From positions 1,021,364 to 1,085,363 of the forward strand of contig MEHQ01000321.1 in NCBI GenBank assembly GCA_008828725.1: a stretch of 64,000 nucleotides of DNA, written 5' to 3'. The notes below the pieces were generated by a model. That model was not told the DNA's origin. It ran no database searches and saw nothing but the letters and a program-made list of their open reading frames with translations. Positions 31,537 through 43,149 of this stretch are shown in pieces. Positions within the stretch are counted from its first letter, which is position 1, and each line of letters starts with the position of its first letter. Source of the stretch: Saccharina japonica. Lineage: Eukaryota; Sar; Phaeophyceae; Laminariales; Laminariaceae. The position numbers and the translations under genes were made by a program.

Positions 31537-32825
31537 TCTCGGTCATCACTTTTACTTCCTCCCAGTTCACAAAACCTCGTGGGAGGTTTTTTGTCCTCAG
31601 AGTCCTTCTGTGGGCAAATCCTTTGTCACAGAAATTCAGCGGAGTAGGACGCAGGGCGAATATACAACATACGACGTAGCAACGTGGAACCCAATGGTGA
31701 TGATATCATAGATAGCAGGTACGATAATTGGGCAAAGGGTGGTACGTAGTGCGTATGCAATTGAGCAGCGCAGGGAAGGACAATTGGTTGGATGAGATTG
31801 AGGTAGTATTCGACGGATTGGTTTCAGCTTTTTTCTTTCTGAATGAACAATGTTCTGGACATTGTTGGAAGTTAAATAAAGGGCAATATGTTTGCCTTCG
31901 TTTTTAAGGCGCATATATATGTGTAGGTTTTTAAGATTTCATGATTTCAAAACGCGCAACACCAGCCACCGATACACATTATTATTCCTTGGTAGGTACG
32001 TGGTCCATCTTGCCTACTAAAAAAACATTTTCGTGAGTTCAATTCTTGCCGAGTGCACACGCTCGTACAGGGACTTTTTTCTTGCATAAAACATTGAATA
32101 GAGGAAAGCGCGAGAGCCTGAGCTAGCAACGTTCGACGATAATCGATGCGCAGTGGGACTGCTGAACCCTACGCATTCGCGATTAAAAAAAAATTCATGT
32201 CTACAACCGGGGGCGGGGAAGGGACGGCACCTCTAACCGTGGCTTGTCCAGGACAGGATATCGCTGAGAGTCAAAACCTCCTACGAGTTAAGCTGGAAAG
32301 CAAAAGTGATGGTTGAAAACAAACAAACAAACAAATGAATAACTTATCAAGGCCTCAAAACCAACAAAAACACACGAAGGATGAAGCATTGCTGCTGCTG
32401 CCGCGATGCTCTCGTGTAGCACATGCAAAGGAACATTCGACAGAGGGTTTCGACTGCGTTAGTCAGAGACCGGGAGGCCCTCGGGGTTGCATCAAGATCC
32501 CGTAAAAGATATCGGGTATATTTTAATTATTATTTATTTATTTATTTTATTTATGATTTTTGCGTCGTCTACCCGAAAATTAAAACACGAGTTTCAACGT
32601 TGATCACTCATAAAACATTTCACCCCGAAAAGAAAGAAAGAGGGGTGGACACACTTTGATAGTGATTTTTTTACGGAGCTTTTGTGCTTGGCGCCGGAAG
32701 CCGACCCTCCGACCCGAACCCTAACCTTTCCAACCCAAATCCAAACCCTGTGCCGGTCAGTGGTCAGCTCTTGGATGCTGTGCTTGGTAAATACTCTAGG
32801 TTGGCTCGGCCGGCTTGGGTGCTGT
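31537..32825. other. Intergenic, nothing assigned
   Basis: AT-rich with short tetranucleotide runs (ACAA at 32318-32334, ATTT at 32530-32556). Short GACCCGAACCCTAACC telomere-like words lie near 32708. No exon is supported. Confidence 0.5.
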
Positions 32826-33250
32826 GCTAACGCGTGCTACGGTAGAGGGGGTAGCACTTTTTGGCAGAAATGGTTTTACGAAATGATCAGGCTGCCTTAA
32901 CCCAAAATTGTCGGTCTTTTTTTGTTGTGTTTTCGCAAAAAAACAAAATCATTGCATAGTTAGGCCATGGTATTGTTGATCGGGTATGGTTCGTAGCACC
33001 TTCATTTTCGTCCAAAATAAGTTTTTTTTTTTTGGGTGAGGTACAGTGGGGGTCCCCCAATAAGGCCGCCTGAGTAGTGCGGTATCCCGATACAAGGCGG
33101 TCAAAATCGCTTGGCGCGACTGGGGAATCGCACTCGTAACCTGGAATGAATAAGGCGGCTTCCCTCTACAAGGCGGTAATATTGCTTTGGCACACCACCG
33201 CCTTATTGGGTGACTTACTATTAGTATGGAGCTCCTCAAGTGACCCCACC
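32826..33250 (+). mobile_element. TIR family R7, copy 2 (enlarged)
   Basis: ACGCGTGCTACGGTAGAGG, CCTTAACCCAAAATTGTCGG, GGGTGAGG and GAGCTCCTCAAGTGACCCC follow the order seen in 62744-63062. About 150 extra bases with AAGGCGG repeats are inserted in its right half. Confidence 0.65.
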
Positions 33251-33284
33251 CTCAGGAACAACAAGGCGCACCTCTATCATACCG

Positions 33285-33575
33285 TACCATGCATCTGCTT
33301 GGAAAGACTCTGGGTTGACTCGGGATGCTATCGCTTGGAAAGACTCTACTCGTACGAGGTTGTCTCGGGATGAGGCGGTGGCTGGGAAAGACTCTTCGAA
33401 GTTGATCGAGCGCCGCGTGAAACATACCCTTAGCCAGCCAGAGTGCCTCAACATATACCTCAAGAAGATTCGCTATCAAGATCCGTCCACCACTAGAGAA
33501 AGAAACCAAGGGAAATGTGCGTATACTGTATATACTGTACGTGAAAAAAAACGTACTTACACACCCGTGTAAACT
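33285..33575 (+). repeat. Repeated open segment GKDSSKLIERRVKHTLSQPE
   Basis: Plus-strand translation carries AGKDSSKLIERRVKHTL and SQPECLN. The same peptide is read on the minus strand at about 31053-30960. Nucleotide identity is high over about 120 bp. Upstream, AGACTCT-GTTGACTCGGGA units repeat as in 31020-31200. The function is unknown; it may be a transposon ORF remnant. Confidence 0.5.
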
Positions 33576-33834
33576 ATTTCTCGTAAGTCGACTGCCTGTA
33601 GGGGCACACGACACACGGGCACGTCCAGTTGCAGCCGACCAACTATGACGGAAAAGAGGGCCCTGACCAAACACGCCGCTGTAAAACTAGGGGACCCGAT
33701 TTTGTGGGCGCGTCAACGCCTCTTTCGGTTTTACTATTATACTGGTTTTAGTGTAGGGGACGATCAGTCAAGGGGTTGACGCGATCTCCTCGCGGAAGTT
33801 TTTGGAGGGCTGTTCACTGATCGGGTCAAAGCTC

Positions 33835-34090
33835 GCGGGTCGGGTCGGGTCGGGTAACCTAACCCGACCCGANAGGGCCGGGTAACAGCGGGTCGGGTCG
33901 GGTCGGGTCACCTAACTCGACCCCGATCCTACGCGTGAGATTTTGAAGACCTCCTGGCCCGACCCGACCCGACCCGACCCGACCCGATCCGACCCGACCC
34001 GACCCGACCCGCCAAGAGCCGACAAGAGCCGACCAGGGCCAACTCGACCCGTGATGTTTTGATAAGTTCCTGACTCGACCCACGGATCGG
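33835..34090. repeat. (GGGTC)n and (GACCC)n opposed arrays
   Basis: GGGTC units at 33838-33855 and 33888-33908 face GACCC units at 33956-34015, so the region can form a long hairpin. Base 33873 is N. Confidence 0.9.
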
Positions 34091-34389
34091 GTCATGAACG
34101 GCGAATAACTCTGTTTTTAACAACGTGCGCGGACGGTATTTTTCCAGGGGTCGAGGGTGTTTCCTACACGTATAGCATAATGGCATGATTTTGGGGTTTA
34201 GGAAGCAGTTGCTAGTGAGACGAAAGTGCCGTGCATAGACCCAACCCAAGCCCTAAACATATCCCTAGACCTAACCCCGACCCCGACCCGCACACCTAAA
34301 ACGGGCCAAAACGGACCAAAACGGGCCAAAACAAATAAAAAACGGGCCAGAAAGGCGGCTGTGCCGCTTTCGCAGGGATCGATAACTTT
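34091..34389. other. Intergenic, ACGGGCCAAA repeat
   Basis: Four units of about 11-20 bp containing ACGGGCCAAAAC lie at 34298-34350. No gene. Confidence 0.6.
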
Positions 34390-34685
34390 TCACACCTCCG
34401 ACATATCATACATATCATACAGATCATACAGATCATTCCCACATGATGATTTAGATCTCCCAGGGCAGATGGATTCCTGATCTGTACGACATATAGCTCA
34501 TGTGGCCGGGTGGTGGAGCCGTATCACCTGTCTGTATGGCCTAGGACACGTTTCCTGGGTTGGACCTGTACTAAACAGATCCTGCACAGCCTATCACCTA
34601 TCACAACAGCAGCTTAAGATTTAAACGGTATATCAGTAGATAATCTATCTATGTATTGTTTATATGTCGTAGATGATCTGGGCGA
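34390..34685 (-). repeat. Dispersed repeat R4, copy 3 (reverse)
   Basis: CATACAGATC array at 34405-34437, then GGATTCCTGATCTGTACGAC, CATGTGGCCGGGTGG, GTTTCCTGGGTTGGACCTGT and ATCCTGCACAGCC, matching the reverse complement of 58500-58650. Confidence 0.8.
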
Positions 34686-34807
34686 CGCGTGTGACTTTCG
34701 AACTGCGGACCACGAGTTATTTTCCTTCTTCCTGGCCAATAGGAAGAAATTCGTAAATTAAAATCACAGAGGTGTTTTTTCCTTCCGGACACCTTGTTAA
34801 AACTGTA

Positions 34808-35485
34808 CTACTATTTCCCCGCGCCACGCGCGCATCCTATTCTCCCGCGCACCATACGCGCAGCCTATTTCCCCGCACCCCCCACCCCGCGAACAGCGCA
34901 GCCTTATAAGTATGACGTGTATCACTCCCCTCCCCCCCCCTTAGAGTATACCATACCGTCCATATGCAAGTCCGCCTCACAAGCGGTTCTTAGTAGGATG
35001 CAGCTCACCCTTCATGCGACTCGCCCAACACCTCACGGCGCTTCGCGCTTGGTGCTAGCAATGTCTGCCTGGTCGGTGAAAACCCGACATGCTCCGTCCC
35101 GGCATTGTAGGGATGCGAGGGTCTATGGTCATACGACTACGGCCATGCAGTATAGACTTTTGTCGCGCGCGCGGGATTTAAAGACCACATAGGTCCTCCC
35201 GGCATTGTCTTAGGTTAATGCGATCGGGCTTACGGTTATGTGGTCATACGCGACATGCAGAAAATAATTTACCCGCGCCCCCCCCCCCCCCCCCCCAAAC
35301 GCTAGAGTACACCGGGTGATAATTATTTGTATATGTCCCCAAACGCATCACCGGGGGGGGTGTTATTGTACGCCGTCGGTCGTACACGGTATTTCCCCGC
35401 ACCACGCGCGAAACCTATTTCCCCGCAACACCTTCGCGACTAGGCTATATCCCCCCGCACCATTCGAGTAATATATTCTCCCGCA
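34808..35485. repeat. CCTATTTCCCCGC repeats around module R1
   Basis: CCTATTTCCCCGCACCACGCG-type units of about 33 bp occur at 34808-34905 and 35388-35485. Between them lies a full reverse R1 module (34960-35155) and an ~18-C tract at 35279-35296. Confidence 0.75.
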
Positions 35486-36130
35486 TAGCCCGTGACGTAT
35501 ACTGTATTCAATATAATAAAAGATAACACACCCCCCTGGGATAATTTTCCGAGCCGAATTTCTCCAAACTCTGTCTTAAAGGGGCGCACACAAAAACGAA
35601 AATGGAAAAAGGGTGGTCTTTGGAAATATCTGGACGTTGATGTTTCCATAGATAATGCATGCATCGCTCGACGTTGTTCGCACGTTTTCCACGTTGTTGA
35701 TAAAAAAAAACAGTCTCGAAATTATTTGTCCGGGGGGGGGGGTGGTTGTTATCTTTTATCACACGAGTGAAAACGATAGCCTCGCCCGCGCCCGCCCTCT
35801 ATAGTCCCATCCCGCCCTAGGTACGACACACCCGAAGCCAAAATCAACAACGGCCGCCCATACAAGAGGCTTAACTTTTTGCATGTCACCCCGGTTATTA
35901 CAAGGCATGCTACCCACGATATGATGATATGTAATTATATATTTTTTTCTGCGGAGGGTCTACCTTCACACTTGAAGAGCTCTTTTTTAGACGAGATACC
36001 ATACCCCCCAGCACCCCGAAAAAAAGAAAAAAACCTTGGCCGTGAGAATCATGAATTAGCAAAAAAACTAAAACAAAACAAAAAAAAAGTGCAGCCCGAC
36101 GAACAGCAACAAAAAAAAACTTCATGGCGT
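35486..36130. other. 3' flank of the unknown minus-strand gene
   Basis: Mostly A/T-rich with A runs that on the minus strand are T runs. Probable 3' UTR and intergenic sequence. No repeat assignment. Confidence 0.45.
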
Positions 36131-38799
36131 TTACTCTTTCCCAACACCACGACCGCTGCCGCCGCCGCCGCCGCTCCTGCTGCTGCTGCTGGTCGCTCCG
36201 ACAGAAACTTGAACCGCCCTCCGCTGGACGAGCAGCAACACCTCCCGCAGAATTTTGGCGTCTCGCTCTTTCTCGGTCTGGAATATTTTTCGCTTCGTTC
36301 CCGCGGTCTCCAAGCGCAGCGGCGAGAGGCGTCGCCGTCTCATGAGGGGGACGGGGGGCGGGGCGGCGAAGTAAACGATGGTCACTATTGTGCCCTCGCG
36401 GTTGACCTCTGTGATGTCCTGCTCGCCCACACGACAGCAAACGACGGGGCGGACGGGCGGGCGGGACGGGCGGGCGGGCGGGGGGTGGACTCATGTCATG
36501 CATGGCCGTGGTCGTATGACCATAGACCCCGGGGGGGGGGGGGGGGTTGGTGATGTGGGGAGTTGGGGCGGGGTGTGCTTATTTGTTGCAATATTTTTGC
36601 TAATCTTATTCCCTTCCTGTTTCGACGCCTGTGCCCACCATGTATCTCCTAAGATAGCGATCGTTTTCTCGCTACTATCTAGCGTACCAAAATCGGCTAC
36701 GTATTATCATTTATTGTGTAGTATGTGACACCAATTTTACCCCTCTAAAACCGCACCCGCGTTTTTTTTTTTAACAAACTACTGAAATCAGTGTGGGGTA
36801 ATACAGTGATCATAGCCGTAACATGGTGCGTCAAGATAGGGAGATACATGTTTTGATTACCGTGTAGTACAACAATACCCCACCCCACAGGCCACCTTCA
36901 ACTTCAACCGCAGCCAGACCTCGCCAATGTTGTTATTACTATTTTTTCTACATTGTCGGAAGGAAAAAATCTTCTATTATTACCGTAGTCGTAGCAATAG
37001 TAGTAGTCCCTCTTCCATCACTCTGAATCAACAGATATACCATTTTCCCTTTTTTCGAGGCTCGTACTTACGCCTCCTTCCCTTGGCAAACCCTCGTTTG
37101 CCCTACTCCTCGTCAACGTTTCACCCCCACGTCATTGGCAGCAGTGAGTGCCCCCTCCTTCCCCTTAGTGCCTTTGTTGTTCACCTTGGCTAGTGCCCCC
37201 CCTGGTTTGCGCCGAATTCCCGTTGATATCCAATTCAGCTTCATATCTTTTGGATCGTAGAACACGATGCGCTCCTAGGGGGGAGGGGGGGGGGCGAGGT
37301 AAACAGGACCAAATATTGTTAGTAAAAATAGGTAAATATGTAGGTATTTGTGTGTATCGTAGATCCTATTTATTATGACCTCTCATGGAGGGAGGGAAGG
37401 AGGGAGTTGTATAGAGCAGAAGCCTTCAAGGAGGGAAATGTTGGGATATTTTTTGTTGGTTCAGAATGAAAAAAAGAAGAGACTACTGCTACTGCTGCGG
37501 TACCCAAGGACATTTTTTTTTTAATCGCAAGCCGGACTGGAAACACGTGTACTGCTGCTGTGCACGATACTTTGTCGGAGGGGAGAAGCAAACAATGCAA
37601 ATATCTGATACACAAAAATATGAAAAAAAAACAGCAGCTGTATACCAAAAGGATAAAAAAAAAATAGATAAGGACAACCAACCCTCTACTGTTTTTTTTT
37701 CTTCTGTTGCAGTGATCTTAGGACACCAACCTTCCCGAGACGTATTGTGTTGGTGCGGGAGAAACATATATAACTATTTCCGTTACGTAACCCTGGACGA
37801 TTGCGCAACCAAGTCATACACCTAGTACAATCAGCGTAAATGGATTTTTGGATTTTTGTTGCTCTCGGTTTTGTTTTCTCGGGGAATATTCATGAGTGAT
37901 CAACGTTGACGCTACTGTAGCCCAATAGGCTACTACTGTAGTCCAATAGGCTACTGTAGTCCAACACGTAGGTATCCTTGTTTGGTTCCCCCTGGTTTTC
38001 TTCTTTCGGGGAATGTGTATGGGTGATCAACGTTGAAGCTACTGCAGTCCAATAGGCTACTGTATTCCAACAGGCTACTGTGGTCCAATAGGCTACTGTA
38101 TTCCAACAGGCTACTGTGGTCCAATAGGCTACTGTACTCCAGTACGTAATATTGTTTGGTTCCCCTTGATTTTCTTGTTTCGGCAAATATTCATGAGTGA
38201 TCAACGTTGAAGTTACGGTTGTCCAATAGGCTACTGTAGTCCAACAGGCTCCCGTAGTCCAACAGGCTACTGTAGTCCAATAGGCTACTGTAGTCCAATA
38301 GGCTACTGTATTCCAATAGATCTCCTTGTTTGGTTGCCCTTGGTTTTCTCCTTACTTCGGGCAATGCTTACGAGTGACCAATGTATAAGCTCATGCTAAA
38401 CATTGCCGGTTGGTAATAACGCGAGTTGACGAGGGCTGAAGTCTTCTCGCGACACCAAAATGCAAGGAACGAACAGTAGTGGGGAGGGGGGAGGGAGGGA
38501 GGAGGAACCTGGTATGCGACTTCGGACTGTCATGCGACTTCTGATTGAGTCAAGACTACGTATCTACCAGGGAGAGAGAAACGCAAAGAGCGAAATACAT
38601 TACACGGGAAGAAAAAACAATAAACAGCGTTGCTATCGAGAAACGCCACAGCCTTCGTTGCGATCCCCGCCGTCGAGTGTTGGCTCTCACCCCCATGTCT
38701 CTGTGTTTCCCGTCGGTGCTAAGCTTGGTCAGCACAAGCCCGCTCCCATCCACCAGCGTCGAGTACAGAAAGCCTTCCACCACAGCGTCCGTCCACCGC
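36131..38799 (-). CDS. Unrecognised protein, two 3' exons
   Basis: Exon 38799-38691 (phase 2 to 0) and terminal exon 36418-36131 (phase 0, stop TAA). Borders are GTAACAG|G, ATGGGG|GTGAGA and GCGAGCAG|GAC. Third codon positions are strongly G/C in both. The peptide begins WTDAVVEGFLYSTLVDGSG, continues LTKLSTDGKHRDMG, and the last exon opens DITEVNREGTIVTIVYFAA. It then has a basic RRRR patch, a charged helix (EKERDAKILREVLLLVQRR) and a Ser/Gly tail. I do not recognise the family. Upstream exons are unresolved. It may be the 3' end of the gene starting at 45704, through a micro-exon near 42111, which keeps the frame. The 2.3-kb intron holds several repeats. Confidence 0.7.
36480..36546 (+). 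repeat. Short R1 module between two poly-G runs
   Basis: GTGGACTCATGTCATGCATGG, then CGTGGTCGTATGACCATAGA, with G tracts on both sides. Confidence 0.8.
37293..37385. mobile_element. ~120-bp MITE, copy b
   Basis: AGGACCAAATATTGTTAGTA and AAAATAGGTAAATATGTAGG match copies c and d. Ends are degraded (GCGAGGTAAACAGG; TATTATGACCTC). Confidence 0.7.
37895..38335 (+). repeat. Higher-order repeat of CCAATAGGCTACTGTAGT
   Basis: 18-19 bp units occur in three blocks, each preceded by a ~55-bp segment with TTCGGG-AAT, GTGATCAACGTTGAAG. The period is about 155 bp. A related single segment lies at 190-270. Confidence 0.85.
38430..38600 (+). repeat. Truncated SINE body
   Basis: GAAGTCTTCTCGCGA, AAAATGCAAGGAACGAACAG and TAGTGGGGAGGGGGGAGGG follow the SINE body order. 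It ends in sequence unlike the other copies. Confidence 0.6.
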
Positions 38800-40598
38800 C
38801 TGTTACATCATGTTTTCGTTTTCAAAAGAATCCCACGACAGGCACGCGTAAATATATAAGTAACGCCGTTGCGCCTGAAACCCCATTTTTTCCCAGGGGA
38901 AAAGGGATGATCGTAAATTATTGATGCCCGCGCACTTGGTGTAATTGATTAATTAATGGATTCGTAAATTAACTACTTTTCGCTAAGTATAGTGGTGTTA
39001 ATTTGTTCATTTTTATCTAGGACACGACATACAGTAGCACTGGGTGGAATCAACAAATCAATGAACTAATTAATGAATTAATTATACTATTTTAGCTAAG
39101 CATAGTTGTGTGAATTGGTTCATTTTGCTTTTCTAGGACACGACATACATAGATGGCAAAACGCAATAATAATACTACTACCCCTCTTGGGAGTTCACAA
39201 GAGAAAAATTACGGCAAAATAGTGACGATTATAGGGATGGCCACTCGTGTGATTGGAATTGCAATATAGGTTGGCGTCCCGAGTTGCAGTGCACAGAGTC
39301 GGGACCCACCTGTTGTACTGCGGGGCGCTTGCCGCTTGCTGCTCCTAGACGACTGACAACACCAAAAATGATAAATTGCTTCGGTCGCTTTTCTCGGGGT
39401 TTCAAAGAGGTCAAGACAGGAACCTATTATGAGGGACCATACGTATTAAATAGGACCAAATATTGTTAGTAAAAATAGGTAAATATATAGGTTTTGGTGT
39501 TAACCGTAGGTCCTATTTACTAGTATTTACTATGGTGTCCCGTAATAGCTGACTATTAATAATAGTCCTTTGGTATTTTCAGAGGAAAATCACGAAAAAA
39601 AATAGCGTAGACACCAACTCAAGTAATTACATAAATCAATCAATGAATATTCTACCGCTACCCCTATTTAAATGCAGCGCATACTAAATAGGGGTAGGGG
39701 TGGACGGGAATTTGTTCATTAATTAGTTGGAGTTAGTGTATATTAGTTTGATTCGGACGAGAGAGGGACGCGATATCGAAGAAAAACAAATTTAGAGCGT
39801 CGGCCGCAAGGAAACATCCCGGGTATAGGGAATAGGGGATAGGGGATGCGTCCGCCGCAGTGCAACAGAAGGCGGTGCCTACTATGGGACCTCGGGTGTC
39901 TGAGTTGACGAAAGGGACGGAGCTGGCGAAAGCAGGGCAGAGGAAACAGAAGGAATGATTAAAAAAAAAAAAAAAAAAAACATGCGGAGGAGCCCGTTGC
40001 GTTTTTGACGTTGCCAAGGTTTGTGACAGTGAAAATAAATAAATATTATTATGATTTATTATATTGTTTGCCTTCCGATTGAGTGCATATGTGTCACAAA
40101 CGAATTTGTTGCACTCTCTATGTATACACTACCGGACACCTATTAAGAAACAGGAAAGCTGGTCCAGGCTGGATTTCTTATTTGAAAAAATGGGTGCGTT
40201 CTGCGCTAGTTTCAATCTAATGACTCCCGTATTTAATACATTTCCTGTGAATCGCCAACCTGCCTTTCTTAGGGATCGTTTGCCTATAGGGTGTCCTCTT
40301 CTGTAAGTATAAAATAGAATTTATTTTGGGTGTGGGCATGTAATAGTTCTTATATATCCGTCCAAGGTCGTATACCGGTATGTTTACTACCAGGTATACA
40401 GTACGCGATAGTACTTCATAATTTTAGAGTTAATAACTTCAGGCTCGATTTAGGGACCAAATTAAGAATGTGGCTATTTATTTATATGCTGAAAAATCCA
40501 ATAGGGATAGGACACACCCTGCCTGACATTTAAGAACTCGAGCCTGGCCCAAAAAAATAAGAAGATTCTTAAACTGGTGTCGCACGCCTGGTACTGAC
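38800..40598. other. Repeat-rich sequence between minus-strand exons
   Basis: 38935-39160 has two ~100-bp units (GTGTTAATTTGTTCATTTT, CTAGGACACGACATACA). 39200-39410 is an R12 fragment, 39428-39546 a MITE and 39780-39960 a diverged SINE body. No exon is visible. Confidence 0.6.
39428..39546. mobile_element. ~120-bp MITE, copy c
   Basis: Left GAGGGACCATACGTATTAAA, right TTTACTATGGTGTCCCGTAA, with the family core GGACCAAATATTGTTAG between. Confidence 0.8.
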
Positions 40599-40601
40599 TA
40601 A

Positions 40602-41356
40602 GGGCCGTTCCTAACGAACGAAAACAAATCACGATTCGTGAGGTTTTTGTCGTGAATCGTGATTTGTTTTGTCATGATTCACGACAAAACCCTCACGATT
40701 CATGACGCCAATTTTTTTCCAATTTCCTTAAAAAAACAAAATCACGATTCATGACATTTGTCGTGGCTCAAAATACGCCTGATCAAGACACTACGTAACC
40801 CACCCGACACCAACGGTATCCGATGGCCGGTATAGGGGCATGTCAGGCCCTGCTTCGTACGCCGATTGTCGACAGCGAGCGGCTGCCTAGAGACACTGCC
40901 GGGTGCGGGCTAACGAGCATGCTGTGGCCTCGAAAACTCGAAGTGGAGGAGACACAGCGCGAAGAAAAAGCAAAAATAATCTGAAAATCTCATGGGCCAG
41001 GCAGAGCAGACGACATGTCAGAGAGATTGGAACCTCGCGCGGACCCGACCTGGCCGACGGCGCGTGAGGTTGGAATATCACAGACTGTGTCGGGCCTCTG
41101 CCCATGGTTTGAATCACGGACCGGGTCGGGCGCGGTCGGCCCGGTACGGCCTGGCCGTGACCTACCTGCGAGAGTTGGCCCCACCCTCAAATACGGTTGG
41201 ATTTTAAATATCGGATTTTTGACAATTTGAAAATATCACGAAACGTGACAAAAAAACACCTATTTTCGTTTGGAATGAAAAATCACAAATCGTGATATTT
41301 TGTCATGCCAAAACGTCACGAATCGTGATTTTTTTTCCGTTCGTTAGGAACGGCCC
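40602..41356. mobile_element. Harbinger-like MITE, 755 bp, intact ends
   Basis: Perfect 3-bp duplication TAA at 40599-40601 and 41357-41359. Ends GGGCCGTTCCTAACGAACG at both termini (inverted). Subterminal CACGATTCGTGA palindromes are present. No transposase is encoded. GGGCC termini and a TWA target duplication fit PIF/Harbinger. Confidence 0.88.
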
Positions 41357-41455
41357 TAAGTGTATATGCAGGAGCCCGCATGGCTGAGAGGCGTGTTTGC
41401 CGAGGCATGCTTATTCGATTAACTTGATTATAGTATAGGGTCTATTTTGCTATTG

Positions 41456-41581
41456 TTACGAGGGACCATAGTAAATAGAACCAAATATTGTTAGTAAAAA
41501 ATAGGTAAATAAGTAGGTTTTTGTGTCTGCCGTAGGTCCTATTTACTAGTATTTACTATGGTTCCTCGTAGTAGAAAGTCG
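41456..41581. mobile_element. ~120-bp MITE, copy d (best preserved)
   Basis: TACGAGGGACCATAGTAAATA at the left and its near-complement TATTTACTATGGTTCCTCGTA at the right. The core is shared with copies a-c. Confidence 0.85.
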
Positions 41582-41719
41582 CCCAAAACCTGATTTTTGA
41601 TAAAAAGTTGAAAACGTCCAACCTCGATGGACAAAATCCCAAAGCATATGTGGGTATCACGATAAATGTCGTTAAACAAAACGCCATTGAAAAATGCTAT
41701 CCCAACGATGTTGGACTAA

Positions 41720-41928
41720 GGGCCTGTTTTAACGAAGAAGAAAAAAAATCAATTTGGATTTTTTTTTATTCCAATCCGCTTTTCATTGGTCAACACACGC
41801 ACCAGCACCAAAGATTAGGATCTTGGGGCATAAAAATTGGTGCTGGTGCGTGTGTTGACCAATGAAAAGCGATTTTTTATTTTTATTTTTCCAAATTGAA
41901 TTTATTTTATACTCGTTAATACGGGCCC
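41720..41928. mobile_element. Harbinger-like MITE, 209 bp
   Basis: TAA duplication at 41717-41719 and 41929-41931. Ends are GGGCCTGTTTTAACGA and reversed GGGCCCGTATTAACGA. Internal inverted repeats are TGGTCAACACACGCACCAGC and GCTGGTGCGTGTGTTGACCA. Sister copy at 5391-5603. Confidence 0.88.
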
Positions 41929-42066
41929 TAAGGGGCATACTTTCTAGTAGGTCAGAAAAAAATTCGGACGAAAATCTACCGTAAAAATGCAACCACCCCC
42001 CCCCCGGGTTCTCTCACGTTGGATTCCCTGGGTGACCGGAGGGGCCGCTGTAGGAGCCGCGAGGGG

Positions 42067-42111
42067 CTATTGCCGCGCCCGGTACTGGTCGGCGTTGTAG
42101 CACTGCGTCAG
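42067..42111 (-). CDS. Possible short terminal or internal exon
   Basis: After a pyrimidine-rich tract ending ACACCTCTAG, the minus strand reads LTQCYNADQYRARQ then TAG, with 13 of 14 third positions G/C. Phase 0 fits the donor of the 45704-45288 exon. An internal GT at 42085 would instead leave phase 2 and join exon 38799-38691 in frame. Both options are tentative. Confidence 0.3.
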   Translation of the reverse strand: MTQCYNADQYRARQ

Positions 42112-42149
42112 CTAGAGGTGTCTGAACGGGGTGAAAGTACGTAGGAAGA

Positions 42150-42790
42150 AGCAGCCAAGCAAAAGGTGTGAGCATTCTAACAGGCGAACAGGCGAGCGAA
42201 GGTGGGCAGGTAAGCAGGGGAGGCAGGCAAACAGGCAAACAGAAAAAAAGGGCAAGCAGGCAAAGCAAGATATATCGTAGGAACACACAAAAGGAGGAAG
42301 ACAAGCTAGGCAATTAAAGCAAGGCTAGGTTGCAGACGAGCAAGGTAGAAGGCAAGCAAGGCAAGCAAGGCAAGCAAGGCAAGCAAGCAAGCAGGCAAGC
42401 AAGCAAGCAGGCAATCAAGCTAGCAGGCAAGCGAGGTTGCAGACAAGCAAGGTAGGCAGGCAAGCAGGGAGGCAGTTAAGCAGACAAAATGAGGCGGGAA
42501 AGATAACCAGACAAGCATTCAAGAAAGTAAGCAGGCGACGAGGCAAGCAAGGTAAGCAGGCAGGTAGGCAGGCAAGCAGGGTAAATGGGCAACCAAGGCG
42601 AGCAGGCAAGCAAGGCAAAAACAGGTAAGCAGAAAAGTAAGGCAAGCTGGCAAGCAAACAAGCAAGACAAACAGGCGAGCAAGACAAACAGGTGAGCAGG
42701 AAAGCAAGGTAAAACAGGTCAGCAAGCCTACAGGCAAGAAGGTACAAGCAGGCAAGCGCACGCGAGCACAGACAAGCACAAGAACAAAAC
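42150..42790 (+). repeat. GGCAAGCAAGCA tandem repeat
   Basis: About 640 bp of degenerate AAGC/AGGC tetranucleotide blocks. Long Leu/Cys/Ala open frames on the minus strand are artefacts of the repeat. Confidence 0.93.
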
Positions 42791-42796
42791 TGATCC

Positions 42797-43145
42797 GTGA
42801 GGAGATTATCAGTTCCCTGGAGGTTTGTGGACCCCCTCGTACGGTATCGCAAACCCCCTAGGCTAAATTATCCCCTACACTGGTACGATGCGGTGAGGTT
42901 TGAACATCATGATGAGGTATGGCAGGTGTCATCGTCTTCCTGGATGAGGGTTATCTCGCCCCTTGGTTCAGAAAAGGCATCCGTCGAGCAAGCGAGCAAG
43001 CAACGCACACAATAAACTTTTAACACCCACACATCCGCCCAAAGCAACCTTGTGTGAGTGCTCTGGGCAGAGCCGGAGGCATCCCTGCATACACAGCAGT
43101 ACATAGCCGGTCCCTGCTAGGGTCATACTTGCCTTTTACTGCCGC
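42797..43145. other. Unassigned segment with weak coding look
   Basis: The plus strand reads WRFVDPLVRYRKPP and HWYDAVRF; 61405-61480 reads WRFVDHSRLY and WWFDAVVS. The minus strand at 42975-42925 reads GEITLIQEDDDTCHTSS. Neither has good splice borders. Confidence 0.3.
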
Positions 43146-43149
43146 AAGA

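Noticed and set aside
37466..37600. CCHC zinc-knuckle protein (RDYCYCCGTQGHFFF)
   Set aside because: The final Cys spacing is wrong and the frame runs into A-runs. No other gag-like sequence is nearby.
37895..38335. CRISPR-like array
   Set aside because: Repeats are contiguous 18-bp units without unique spacers, in a eukaryotic context.
42415..42852. 145-codon Cys/Leu-rich membrane protein on the minus strand
   Set aside because: It is the translation of the AAGC/AGGC tandem repeat.
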